A stretch of 21,530 bases of DNA from CANHVK01 sp046304235 (GTDB lineage: Bacteria; Bacteroidota; Bacteroidia; Flavobacteriales_D; Crocinitomicaceae). Positions 1 through 7,432 of the stretch are shown here, one piece after another. Both the position numbers and the translations under genes were made by a program. Numbering within the stretch: the stretch's first letter is position 1; every line of letters begins with the position of its first letter. The DNA lies in contig JBKCEW010000163.1 of assembly GCA_046304235.1 (NCBI GenBank), positions 1-21,530 on the forward strand, read 5' to 3'. Below the pieces are notes generated by a model, which was given only the letters and a program-made list of their open reading frames with translations, was not told the DNA's origin and did no database searches.

Positions 1-1434
1 CAATGTAATGTTACGTTAAAAGCAGAGAAACAAAAATTTTGCTCTGATGAGAATTCAATTTTAACAGCGACACCATCAGATTTAATATCTATTCCTGACT
101 TTTCTGATTCGAAGAAAGTTTTTGATGTTAAAGACTTAAAATTAGACCAAACATATATAGGTTTTATTAATAATGGAACATTATCAGGTTTAACTTTTCC
201 ATTTAATGAAACTAGTGGAGAATTTAATATGAACATACAAGGAGTTCAATTAAAAAACACAATTATTTCCTCTGGAAAACTAATGATTACAATAGAAACA
301 GATTTAAAACAAGATTTAAAAGTTGTTTTTGAATTACCTTATTTCAAAATCAATGGTAAATCTTTAAAAGATTCAATTATGGTAACTGCTAACACAAATA
401 GCACTGGATTAGTTAGTTTCCCAAAAGAATTTGATTTAACAAATGCAATTGTAGATTTTTCTTCAGGAGATCCAAGTAAATACAACCTTGTAAGTTACAA
501 AGTGAAACCATCTATTAAAATTACTTCTAAAATTTTTACTGGTACAGAAATTGGCAACTTAAAAATAGACTTAAAAAATTTAACTTTCACAGAAAACATT
601 TCATACAAATGGTTTTTAAATAACAACGAACTTGCTGATAAAAACACACCCAACATTGGAGTTAATAAATCAGGAACATACAAAGTAATTACAACATCAA
701 ATTGTGGTACAGCGGAAGAATCAATCGATATTACAGTAGTAGAAAGACCATCCAAAGAAGTTTCTATATTTGGAAATTTAACTTTCTGTGATGGTGATTC
801 AGTAAAATTAAAAGCTTTAGGTAATGGTTCTTACAAATGGACTAACAATGCTATTACAGATGAAACTATCATTAATAAATCGGGAGTCTACAATGTAACT
901 GTTACAAATGATATTTGTACTTCGACAAGTGAAAACATAAAGGTTACAGTGAATGAAAATCCAATTGTAAAATTAAATCACAAGGATACGACTATTATCA
1001 TAGGAAGTAATTTGAAATTAAAAGCAAGTGGTGCTAATTCATACGAGTGGAATGATAATTCAACACAAGATACACTATTAGTAAACAAAGCTGGTACATA
1101 TACTGTAAAAGGAAAAAATGAATCTGGATGTACTTCTTCTGTATCAATTAAAGTAGATGTTAGAGAAAAAGGTGCTGGTTTAAATAATTTAAACAATGTA
1201 AAAGTGGCTGTTTCACCAAACCCATCTTCTGATATTTTAAATGTAACTGTTGAAGAATTCAAAAATAAAGCTATTTCACTTGTTGACTTAAGCGGAAACT
1301 TAATTTTGAAACAAACTTTAAACTCAGTAAATACATCGATTGGTGTTGATTCTTTTGCAAAAGGAATCTATATCTTAAACGTTGTTGATGGCTCAAACTC
1401 AGTTTTAAATTCTCAACGTGTAGTTATCGAATAA
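1..1434 (+). CDS. T9SS-secreted Ig-like repeat protein, 3' part (5' end outside window)
   Basis: The frame is open from base 1, so this is the C-terminal 477 residues of a larger protein; the Met at 229 is internal. Three similar beta-sandwich (Ig/PKD-like) modules of about 70 residues lie at roughly 523-750, 754-963 and 964-1167. Each has a Y-x-W core and an S/A-G-T/V-Y strand followed by a Cys-containing loop (for example SGTYKV, SGVYNV, AGTYTV). The last ~78 residues (1198-1434) are a type A Por secretion tail: a VSPNPSSD start, a central LVDLSGN segment and a GIYILNV strand near the end. That tail directs export through the type IX system and is removed at the surface. The binding or enzymatic part, if any, is upstream of the window. 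The protein is probably a cell-surface or secreted adhesin-like product; its function is not known. Confidence 0.85.
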   Translation, partial: QCNVTLKAEKQKFCSDENSILTATPSDLISIPDFSDSKKVFDVKDLKLDQTYIGFINNGTLSGLTFPFNETSGEFNMNIQGVQLKNTIISSGKLMITIETDLKQDLKVVFELPYFKINGKSLKDSIMVTANTNSTGLVSFPKEFDLTNAIVDFSSGDPSKYNLVSYKVKPSIKITSKIFTGTEIGNLKIDLKNLTFTENISYKWFLNNNELADKNTPNIGVNKSGTYKVITTSNCGTAEESIDITVVERPSKEVSIFGNLTFCDGDSVKLKALGNGSYKWTNNAITDETIINKSGVYNVTVTNDICTSTSENIKVTVNENPIVKLNHKDTTIIIGSNLKLKASGANSYEWNDNSTQDTLLVNKAGTYTVKGKNESGCTSSVSIKVDVREKGAGLNNLNNVKVAVSPNPSSDILNVTVEEFKNKAISLVDLSGNLILKQTLNSVNTSIGVDSFAKGIYILNVVDGSNSVLNSQRVVIE

Positions 1435-1458
1435 TTCAAAGAAACAACTCTAAATATT

Positions 1459-1490
1459 AAGGTGTTCAGTAATGGACACCTTATTTTTTT
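1459..1490 (+). terminator. Rho-independent terminator after the T9SS cargo gene
   Basis: A 10-bp stem, AAGGTGTTCA (1459-1468) with TGGACACCTT (1473-1482), contains one G-T pair and closes on a GTAA tetraloop of the GNRA type. It is followed by a T-rich run to 1490. It lies 25 nt after the stop of the cargo gene and separates it from the PorG-like gene. Confidence 0.85.
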
Positions 1491-1530
1491 GTCCATGCAA
1501 CAAATTCATTTTTTTTTCGTTTGAGAAGCT

Positions 1531-2349
1531 ATGCGATTTTATACAGCTATATTATTTATTTTATTAACAACTTTATCGTTTGGACAAAGACAAAATGTCT
1601 TGTCAAGAAGTGAAATAGGAATCATCGCTGGAGGAATGTATTACATCGGTGATATAAATACTTTTCAACATTTTCAATTGACACAACCAGCAGGCGGAAT
1701 GTTTTACAAATTTAACATAAATGGACGTTTGGCATTTCGAATAGTTGGAGCTTATGGTTCCGTAAAAGCAGACGATAAATTGTCAAAAGATCCTACCTTA
1801 AAAAATCGCAATTTAAATTTCACTTCTACTATCAAAGAAATAGGTCTTGGGATGGAATTTAATTATTTTCCTTTTCAGATCGGAAACAAAAACTATCGAG
1901 GCACTGGATATATGTTTGCTGAAGTTGCTTATTTTCAAATGGACCCTTCTACCACTTATGAGGGGCAAACTTACCAGCTTAGAACTTTAGGTACCGAAGG
2001 TCAAAACACCTCATTAAATTCTAAAAAATATTATTCTCAAAATCAATTAACCTTACCTATAGGTATTGGCTTTAAATATCCATTAGGCCGTAATTTTTGT
2101 ATCGGGACAGAATACGGTATTCGCTATTTATTTACAGATTATTTAGATGATGTGGGTACCGACCGTTATGTAGATGCAGGTAAATTAGCTATTGAATCAA
2201 GTAAATTAGCTGCTAAACTTTCCAATCGTTCGTTAGACCAAAATCCATACGGGCTTCGTGGAAATTCATCTACGAGAGATTGGTATTTTTTCTTTGGTTT
2301 AACGTTAAGTATGAACTTAGGAAATCCTGATGAGTGTTTTAAGCATTAA
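1531..2349 (+). CDS. PorG-like outer-membrane beta-barrel protein (DUF6089 family)
   Basis: This 272-residue protein starts with a signal peptide (hydrophobic stretch 4-17, likely cleavage near SFG/Q). The mature part looks like a small outer-membrane barrel: alternating aromatic and glycine-rich strands such as GGMYYIGDIN, GMEFNYFPF, GIGFKYPLG and WYFFFGLTLSMNL. The GxxYYIGD motif near residues 30-38 and the overall length match the DUF6089 family, which includes PorG, an outer-membrane component that contacts the PorK/PorN ring of the type IX machinery. Paralogues exist in Flavobacteria, so a dedicated T9SS role is an inference, although a T9SS cargo gene sits just upstream. The gene ends 5 nt from the convergent heme A synthase gene, with no visible terminator between them. 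A TTCGTTTG sequence at 1516-1523 is a weak promoter candidate only. Confidence 0.75.
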   Translation: MRFYTAILFILLTTLSFGQRQNVLSRSEIGIIAGGMYYIGDINTFQHFQLTQPAGGMFYKFNINGRLAFRIVGAYGSVKADDKLSKDPTLKNRNLNFTSTIKEIGLGMEFNYFPFQIGNKNYRGTGYMFAEVAYFQMDPSTTYEGQTYQLRTLGTEGQNTSLNSKKYYSQNQLTLPIGIGFKYPLGRNFCIGTEYGIRYLFTDYLDDVGTDRYVDAGKLAIESSKLAAKLSNRSLDQNPYGLRGNSSTRDWYFFFGLTLSMNLGNPDECFKH

Positions 2350-2354
2350 TCTCA

Positions 2355-3362
2355 CTATCTCCTTATTCTAAAACAGGTCATAAATAAGGTGCCGAACATT
2401 ACGGAGGCGAATAATAAGTGGGCAGTTTGAACTAGTCCTGGCATATCGGCATAGGCTAGTAAAACCCCTGAAAGTAATTCTATTAGCAAGATATACACAG
2501 AGGTATTTATTATTTTAAGTTGAAATTGTTTGCGATTTATCCAAAACAAGTACGCCATCATTCCTAATACCAACCATGAAAAACTGCGGTGTATAAAAAA
2601 AGGTAGGCCTAAATTATCAATCCAATATTGACGAGAGTACCCTTGTTTTACCAAACCATCAATAGCTTCACGCACTTGTGTCCCTAAAAACATTTGGATA
2701 AACGTGATAATCATTGCTGACCAAAGTACCAAACGAACCGTTTTTGGCAATGTAAAACGCTTTTTTTGGGATGGACTTACTTCCAATAAAATTCCCATTT
2801 GTAAAGCGATAATGACCAATGCTAAAAATAGATGCACGGTTATTGTCCATGGAACTAAATTCGTAGCAACGACAATAGAACCAAACCAAGCCTGAATTAC
2901 TAAAATGACCAAGTTAAGTATTGCCAAAGTGACTAATTTTTTGGTTCTATATTTACGGATTACACCCACAAAAACAAATAACACACCAAAACCAGCTAAT
3001 ACTCCAAACAAACGATTAATGTATTCTGTCCAAGTTTTGCGTGCATTAAAATCTTGCTCAATCAATAATGATTTATCACTACGCAGTTTTATAGCAACGT
3101 CTCCTGCTCCTATTTTATCTAAAAAGTTGGCAAATCGTTCGATTTTCTTTTCTCGTTTACTTGCATAAATATCTTTGTAATCCGCAGGAAGTGTTTTTTC
3201 ATCTGTTGGCGGAATATATTGCCCAAAACATTTAGGCCAATCCGGACATCCCATTCCACTGCCTGTAATACGGACAAAGCTACCTGCAATAACCACCAAA
3301 TAAATAAAAATTAAGGTTAACCAATTAAGTTTAACAAAAAAGCGCGAATAAGTATTTTCCAT
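2355..3362 (-). CDS. ctaA: Heme A synthase (COX15/CtaA)
   Basis: This 335-residue integral inner-membrane protein oxidises the C8 methyl of heme O to the formyl of heme A for aa3-type cytochrome oxidases. It starts with TM1 and the family signature RITGSG followed by CPDWPKC, which provides a Cys pair (C39, C45). A long outer loop follows, then about seven further membrane segments. Heme-ligand histidines are visible at H177 (TITVH), H258 (FIHRS) and H315 (QTAHL). The remaining expected ligand, in the E-x-x-H-R motif of the first half, reads E113-Y-I-N116-R, so Asn replaces His. The start ATG lies 6 nt after the flippase stop, making this the last gene of the FkbM-flippase-ctaA unit. No oxidase or heme O synthase gene is nearby. 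Confidence 0.92.
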   Translation of the reverse strand: MENTYSRFFVKLNWLTLIFIYLVVIAGSFVRITGSGMGCPDWPKCFGQYIPPTDEKTLPADYKDIYASKREKKIERFANFLDKIGAGDVAIKLRSDKSLLIEQDFNARKTWTEYINRLFGVLAGFGVLFVFVGVIRKYRTKKLVTLAILNLVILVIQAWFGSIVVATNLVPWTITVHLFLALVIIALQMGILLEVSPSQKKRFTLPKTVRLVLWSAMIITFIQMFLGTQVREAIDGLVKQGYSRQYWIDNLGLPFFIHRSFSWLVLGMMAYLFWINRKQFQLKIINTSVYILLIELLSGVLLAYADMPGLVQTAHLLFASVMFGTLFMTCFRIRR

Positions 3363-3368
3363 AGAAAT

Positions 3369-4808
3369 TTATTTTTCGTTTTTCAAAGAATGGACAATGG
3401 ATTTTAAAGGAATCATTCCTACAAGTAAACCGATTGTTCCAGCCAAAATTACAAAACCTGTTAATTGTAAAAACTGATTTTTAACCATAAAAGAAAGCAA
3501 ATACGAAGCTCCTAATAATCCCACATATACAACAAATCGAAGCGCTTCATTCCATTTAAATTGAAAATCAATCATCTTCCAAATTGAAATTAAATAAAGC
3601 ACCAAAATCATGCTTTGTCCAATCAACGTGGAAACTGCTGCTCCAAAAGAACCGTGTTTTGGTATCAAAATAAAATTAAATACAATATTCAATACCAATC
3701 CAACAAATGAGAAGATATTAAGTTTTTTCAAACTCCCATTTGCCGTTAAATAAGTACCCAAAATCAAAACCATTGCCGTAGGAACAACACTTAACATCAA
3801 CATACGAAAAGTAGGAACGGCTAAATCAACATCGTGGTCATAAATTGATTTTAAAATAAACCAAGCAAATCCTCCACAAGTAATTGATAAAATAGAAGTA
3901 AAAGCAAAAACTAGTTTAGAGGAAGAAGTTAATAATGGTTTTACATCTGACCTTTCTTTTATCATTCTTGAAAAAATCGGGTATAACAAATTCGAAAACA
4001 TCATAATAAACATCAAACTCGCATCCAGCATTCGATAGGATTGCGCATATAATCCTACCTGTTTGTGACCGTAGACATGTAACCGTTCCAGCATAAGTGC
4101 ATCCATTCGTGAGTACAACATCATTAATAAAACTAACAATGCAAAAGGAAAACTTTTCTTCAATATAGCATAACTCAATAGTTTTCCAATTTGGAAACGA
4201 GGAATTCCTACTTTCCACAATACCAAAACAAAAGCTACAAATACAGATAAACCAAAAGAAAACAATTGTGCATAGATAAACCATTCAATTTTAAATTGAT
4301 GTTCTAACCAAGGTGCATACAATAAAACTGAAACAACACCTATCATTACAATTCTATCTAAAACGGAAAGAAAAATATCCCATTTAAAAAGTAATAAACC
4401 AGCAAAATAACTTCTCAAAAACTGCAACATATTAATCAAAAACTGATTAACTATGAGTAAAATAACAAACCAATAATAGACTTGCTTAACACCAAGGAAA
4501 TAAGCAATCAATAAAGTAAAGATGGTATACAATAAAAAAAGAATCAATTTGAGTGATAGCATATTTCCAAAGTACCTTTTAACTAATCTTGGATATTGAG
4601 CTACGTATCGGGTATTATAATTTGTAATTCCTAAATCCAACAAAATATTAAACAACAAGGTTAAATTCAACAAGGTAAAATACATCCCATATGTTTCGGT
4701 ACCTACTCTGTTTTGTACCTCTGCATCAATACCAAAAATGGCATACGGTTTAATCAATAAGTTAAAAAAGATGAGCCAAATTAAGTTGGAAAAGAATTTC
4801 TTTTGCAT
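3369..4808 (-). CDS. Polysaccharide/oligosaccharide flippase (Wzx-like, MOP superfamily)
   Basis: This protein has 479 residues and about 12-14 hydrophobic membrane segments spread over its whole length, with short charged loops. The N-terminal pattern (FSNLIWLIFFNLLIKPYAIF, then a VGTETYGMYFTL segment) is typical of polysaccharide biosynthesis flippases of the MOP superfamily, which move undecaprenyl-linked glycans across the inner membrane. Specificity cannot be read from the sequence. It lies 6 nt downstream of an FkbM methyltransferase and 6 nt upstream of ctaA on the same strand, so the three are probably cotranscribed. A glycan-export role fits the methyltransferase; ctaA looks unrelated. 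The length and the intact ATG at 4808 give no sign of truncation. Confidence 0.85.
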   Translation of the reverse strand: MQKKFFSNLIWLIFFNLLIKPYAIFGIDAEVQNRVGTETYGMYFTLLNLTLLFNILLDLGITNYNTRYVAQYPRLVKRYFGNMLSLKLILFLLYTIFTLLIAYFLGVKQVYYWFVILLIVNQFLINMLQFLRSYFAGLLLFKWDIFLSVLDRIVMIGVVSVLLYAPWLEHQFKIEWFIYAQLFSFGLSVFVAFVLVLWKVGIPRFQIGKLLSYAILKKSFPFALLVLLMMLYSRMDALMLERLHVYGHKQVGLYAQSYRMLDASLMFIMMFSNLLYPIFSRMIKERSDVKPLLTSSSKLVFAFTSILSITCGGFAWFILKSIYDHDVDLAVPTFRMLMLSVVPTAMVLILGTYLTANGSLKKLNIFSFVGLVLNIVFNFILIPKHGSFGAAVSTLIGQSMILVLYLISIWKMIDFQFKWNEALRFVVYVGLLGASYLLSFMVKNQFLQLTGFVILAGTIGLLVGMIPLKSIVHSLKNEK

Positions 4809-4814
4809 ATCAAC

Positions 4815-5543
4815 TTATTTAGGAACAAAGGTGAAATTATGTTGTTTGTGTATCGTAGAGTCAAAAAGAGTTAATATGTTGTTTTCAAGCACATAAACCT
4901 GATATCCTAAACTTCGTATAAACTCAAAACATTTTACTCTGTTTTCATTGTCCCACAATTCAACGTAAATCACTGGTCTATCACGTTGAATGATTTCTTT
5001 TCCTCCTTTCAATACGAAAAACTCAAAATTTTCCACATCCATTTTAATGGCTGCTATTTTTTGATTTTTAAACAAGCTATCTAAAGTTTCGATCTCAACT
5101 TCGTACTCTTCCCCCTCGTTCCAAAGTTCAATTGAATCATGTTTGATGTGAGCCAACCCTTGCATTTTGGTTTTTCCTTGTATGGGTAGTATCATTTTTA
5201 CTTTTCCAGTTGTCTCGCCTAACGCTTTTGGAATTAAAGTAACGTTATCTAATTGAAATTTATGACATATGTTAGAAAGCACTTCAAAATTAATACTTTC
5301 AGGTTCAAAGGAAATAATTTCACGTTTTGGGTATTTCTTTGATAAATGGCACGTCATTATACCAATATTAGCACCAATATCTAAAATAACACCATCAGAA
5401 TCTGATATTTGATTTAAAAAATGAAAAAAATCACGTTCATTTTTATCCCAATGTAATGTTCTGATTTTAAAAATAGAAAACAAATACAAATACCTTTTGT
5501 AACCAAAAAAAGATTGTAAAAAGTATTTTACTGTATTTTTCAA
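4815..5543 (-). CDS. FkbM family SAM-dependent methyltransferase (TTG start)
   Basis: This 242-residue protein carries the Rossmann SAM-binding motif ILDIGANIGIMT (residues 53-64), an acidic loop SFEPES (78-83) and the later AAIKMDVENFEFFVLKGG segment that is the hallmark of FkbM methyltransferases. Members commonly O-methylate sugars or other small acceptors. The start is read as TTG at 5543: a TAA stop lies in frame 13-15 nt upstream, there is no ATG between, and the first internal Met is at residue 63, inside the SAM motif. The gene overlaps nothing and leads the flippase-ctaA unit, which suggests modification of an exported glycan. No -7 box was found upstream. The acceptor is unknown. 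Confidence 0.85.
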   Translation of the reverse strand: MKNTVKYFLQSFFGYKRYLYLFSIFKIRTLHWDKNERDFFHFLNQISDSDGVILDIGANIGIMTCHLSKKYPKREIISFEPESINFEVLSNICHKFQLDNVTLIPKALGETTGKVKMILPIQGKTKMQGLAHIKHDSIELWNEGEEYEVEIETLDSLFKNQKIAAIKMDVENFEFFVLKGGKEIIQRDRPVIYVELWDNENRVKCFEFIRSLGYQVYVLENNILTLFDSTIHKQHNFTFVPK

Positions 5544-5619
5544 ATCGACGATACTTTATTTATGTGTTAAGACAAAAATAACACTTCTATTTAACCCTTT
5601 TTCATCAACGATAATATTT

Positions 5620-5627
5620 TATCTTTG
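5620..5627 (+). promoter_or_regulatory. -7 promoter box for lysS
   Basis: TATCTTTG matches the Bacteroidota -7 consensus TAnnTTTG exactly and lies 24 nt before the chosen lysS ATG at 5652. The TTG inside this box (5625-5627) also opens the longest reading frame; a start codon inside the promoter would precede the transcript, so it is rejected as the start. Confidence 0.75.
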
Positions 5628-5651
5628 CACAAATTTTTATCTATAGATATT

Positions 5652-7367
5652 ATGAGTTTACTTGAACTTTCTGAACAAGAAATACAACGAAGAGAAAAAT
5701 TAACCAAATTACGTGAATTAGGAATTGAACCTTATCCAGCGGCACTCTACCCTGTTTCAACAACTTCAAAGGCAATTCAAGACAAGTTTGTAGATGGTCA
5801 ACAAGTTTGCATCGCAGGTCGTTTGATGAGCCAACGTATTATGGGAAAAGCATCTTTTGCTGAATTATTAGATAGCGAAGGAAGAATTCAAGTATATTTC
5901 AACCGTGACGAAATTTGTCCGGAAGAGGATAAAACTTTGTACAACGAGGTTTTCAAAAAGTTAATCGATTTAGGTGATTTCGTTGGTGTAAAAGGATATG
6001 TTTTCAAAACACAAGTGGGCGAAATTTCAGTTCACGTGCAAGAATTCACCTTACTTTCAAAATCGTTGAAACCGCTTCCTTTACCAAAAACAGATGCGGA
6101 TGGTAATGTGCACGATGCTTTCACTGACCCTGAATTACGTTATAGACAACGTTATGTAGATTTAGTAGTAAATCCACACGTAAAAGAAACGTTTATTAAA
6201 AGAACAAAGGCGATGGCTTCTATGCGTAACTTTTTCAATGAGAAAGGTTATTTAGAAGTTGAAACACCTATTTTACAGCCTATTCCAGGTGGAGCATCGG
6301 CAAGACCTTTTATTTCACACCACAATGCTTTAGACATTCCTTTATACCTACGAATCGCTAATGAACTCTATTTAAAGCGTTTAATTGTAGGAGGTTTTGA
6401 TGGAGTGTATGAGTTTGCTAAAGACTTCCGTAACGAAGGAATGGATAGAACTCACAATCCTGAGTTTACCGTGATGGAAATTTACGTAGCCTACAAAGAC
6501 TACAACTGGATGATGGATTTCACCGAACAAATGATTGAAAAAGTCGCACTAGATGTATGTGGAGATACGGAGATAACGGTAGGTGAAAATAAAATTTCAT
6601 TAAAGGCTCCTTTCAAACGTATTTCAATGCGTGATTCGATCTTGGAATTTACAGGATTTGATATCTATGGTAAATCAGAAGAGGAACTTCGTGAGGCGGC
6701 AAAAGGAATGGGCATTGAAGTGAATGAAACGATGGGGAAAGGAAAGTTAATCGATGAGATTTTCGGTGAGAAATGTGAAGGGAACTACATTCAACCTACT
6801 TTCATAACCGATTATCCGATTGAAATGTCTCCTTTATGTAAAAAACACCGTGATAACCCCGAATTGACCGAGCGTTTTGAGTTGATGATTAACGGTAAAG
6901 AGGTAGCAAATGCGTATTCAGAATTAAACGACCCTATCGACCAACGTGAGCGTTTTGAAGAGCAATTACGTTTGTCAGAAAAAGGAGATGATGAAGCAAT
7001 GTTTATCGACCAAGATTTCTTACGTGCACTTGAATACGGTATGCCACCAACATCCGGAATGGGAATCGGTATTGACCGTTTAGTAATGTTGTTAACGAAC
7101 AATGCTTCGATTCAAGAGGTATTATTCTTCCCGCAAATGCGTCCTGAAAAATTCCAAACGGGTCCAGATTTAAAAGCGTTTCAATCTTTGGGCGTTTCTG
7201 GTTCGTGGGCAGAACATATCTACAAAGCAGGATATACAACTGTTGAAGAATTATTAGAAGCAAAACCTACGGCTGTTCACCAAAAATTAAATGGTTACAG
7301 AAAGAAAAATAAATTAGAAATTCCAGCGCTATTATTAGAAGAAGTAGAAGCGTGGTATGAGAAATAG
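5652..7367 (+). CDS. lysS: Lysyl-tRNA synthetase, class II, with C-terminal extension
   Basis: This 571-residue class II synthetase charges tRNA-Lys. An N-terminal OB-fold anticodon-binding domain covers about residues 50-150 (VCIAGRLMSQRIMGKASFA). The catalytic domain follows, with motif 2 (FRNEGMDRTHNPEFT) and motif 3 (GMGIGIDRLVML). Bacterial LysS is usually near 500 residues; here about 70 residues follow motif 3 and the short FFPQMRPEKF segment. They contain GVSGSWAEHIYKAGYTTVEE and resemble a helix-hairpin-helix module of the kind seen in Bacteroidota LysS. The start is placed at ATG 5652 because the upstream TTG is part of the -7 box. The gene stands alone, and a large hairpin follows its stop. 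Confidence 0.96.
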   Translation: MSLLELSEQEIQRREKLTKLRELGIEPYPAALYPVSTTSKAIQDKFVDGQQVCIAGRLMSQRIMGKASFAELLDSEGRIQVYFNRDEICPEEDKTLYNEVFKKLIDLGDFVGVKGYVFKTQVGEISVHVQEFTLLSKSLKPLPLPKTDADGNVHDAFTDPELRYRQRYVDLVVNPHVKETFIKRTKAMASMRNFFNEKGYLEVETPILQPIPGGASARPFISHHNALDIPLYLRIANELYLKRLIVGGFDGVYEFAKDFRNEGMDRTHNPEFTVMEIYVAYKDYNWMMDFTEQMIEKVALDVCGDTEITVGENKISLKAPFKRISMRDSILEFTGFDIYGKSEEELREAAKGMGIEVNETMGKGKLIDEIFGEKCEGNYIQPTFITDYPIEMSPLCKKHRDNPELTERFELMINGKEVANAYSELNDPIDQRERFEEQLRLSEKGDDEAMFIDQDFLRALEYGMPPTSGMGIGIDRLVMLLTNNASIQEVLFFPQMRPEKFQTGPDLKAFQSLGVSGSWAEHIYKAGYTTVEELLEAKPTAVHQKLNGYRKKNKLEIPALLLEEVEAWYEK

Positions 7368-7378
7368 AAAATTTTATT

Positions 7379-7428
7379 AAAACCCCAATGTAGAGGCGCA
7401 ATGCATTACGCCTCTACATTGGGGTTTT
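7379..7428. terminator. 50-nt near-perfect palindrome, likely bidirectional terminator of lysS and purK
   Basis: A 20-bp perfect stem (7379-7398 with 7409-7428) begins AAAACCCCAATGTAGAGGCG. The 10-nt loop, CAATGCATTA, itself contains the palindrome AATGCATT, so the whole element is a palindrome apart from one C/A mismatch. Each arm ends in a run of four T on its own strand, and the element sits exactly between two convergent genes, 11 nt after the lysS stop and 4 nt before the purK stop. This is as expected for a shared terminator. The size and the GTAGAGGCG core also suggest a dispersed palindromic repeat. Confidence 0.8.
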
Positions 7429-7432
7429 CATT

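Noticed and set aside
2704..3168. Plus-strand frames opposite ctaA (63 and 87 codons)
   Set aside because: They are antisense shadows of a clearly coding membrane protein, with no promoter or family features.
5625..5651. TTG start extending LysS by nine residues
   Set aside because: The TTG is the end of the exact TATCTTTG promoter box; a transcript would begin after it.
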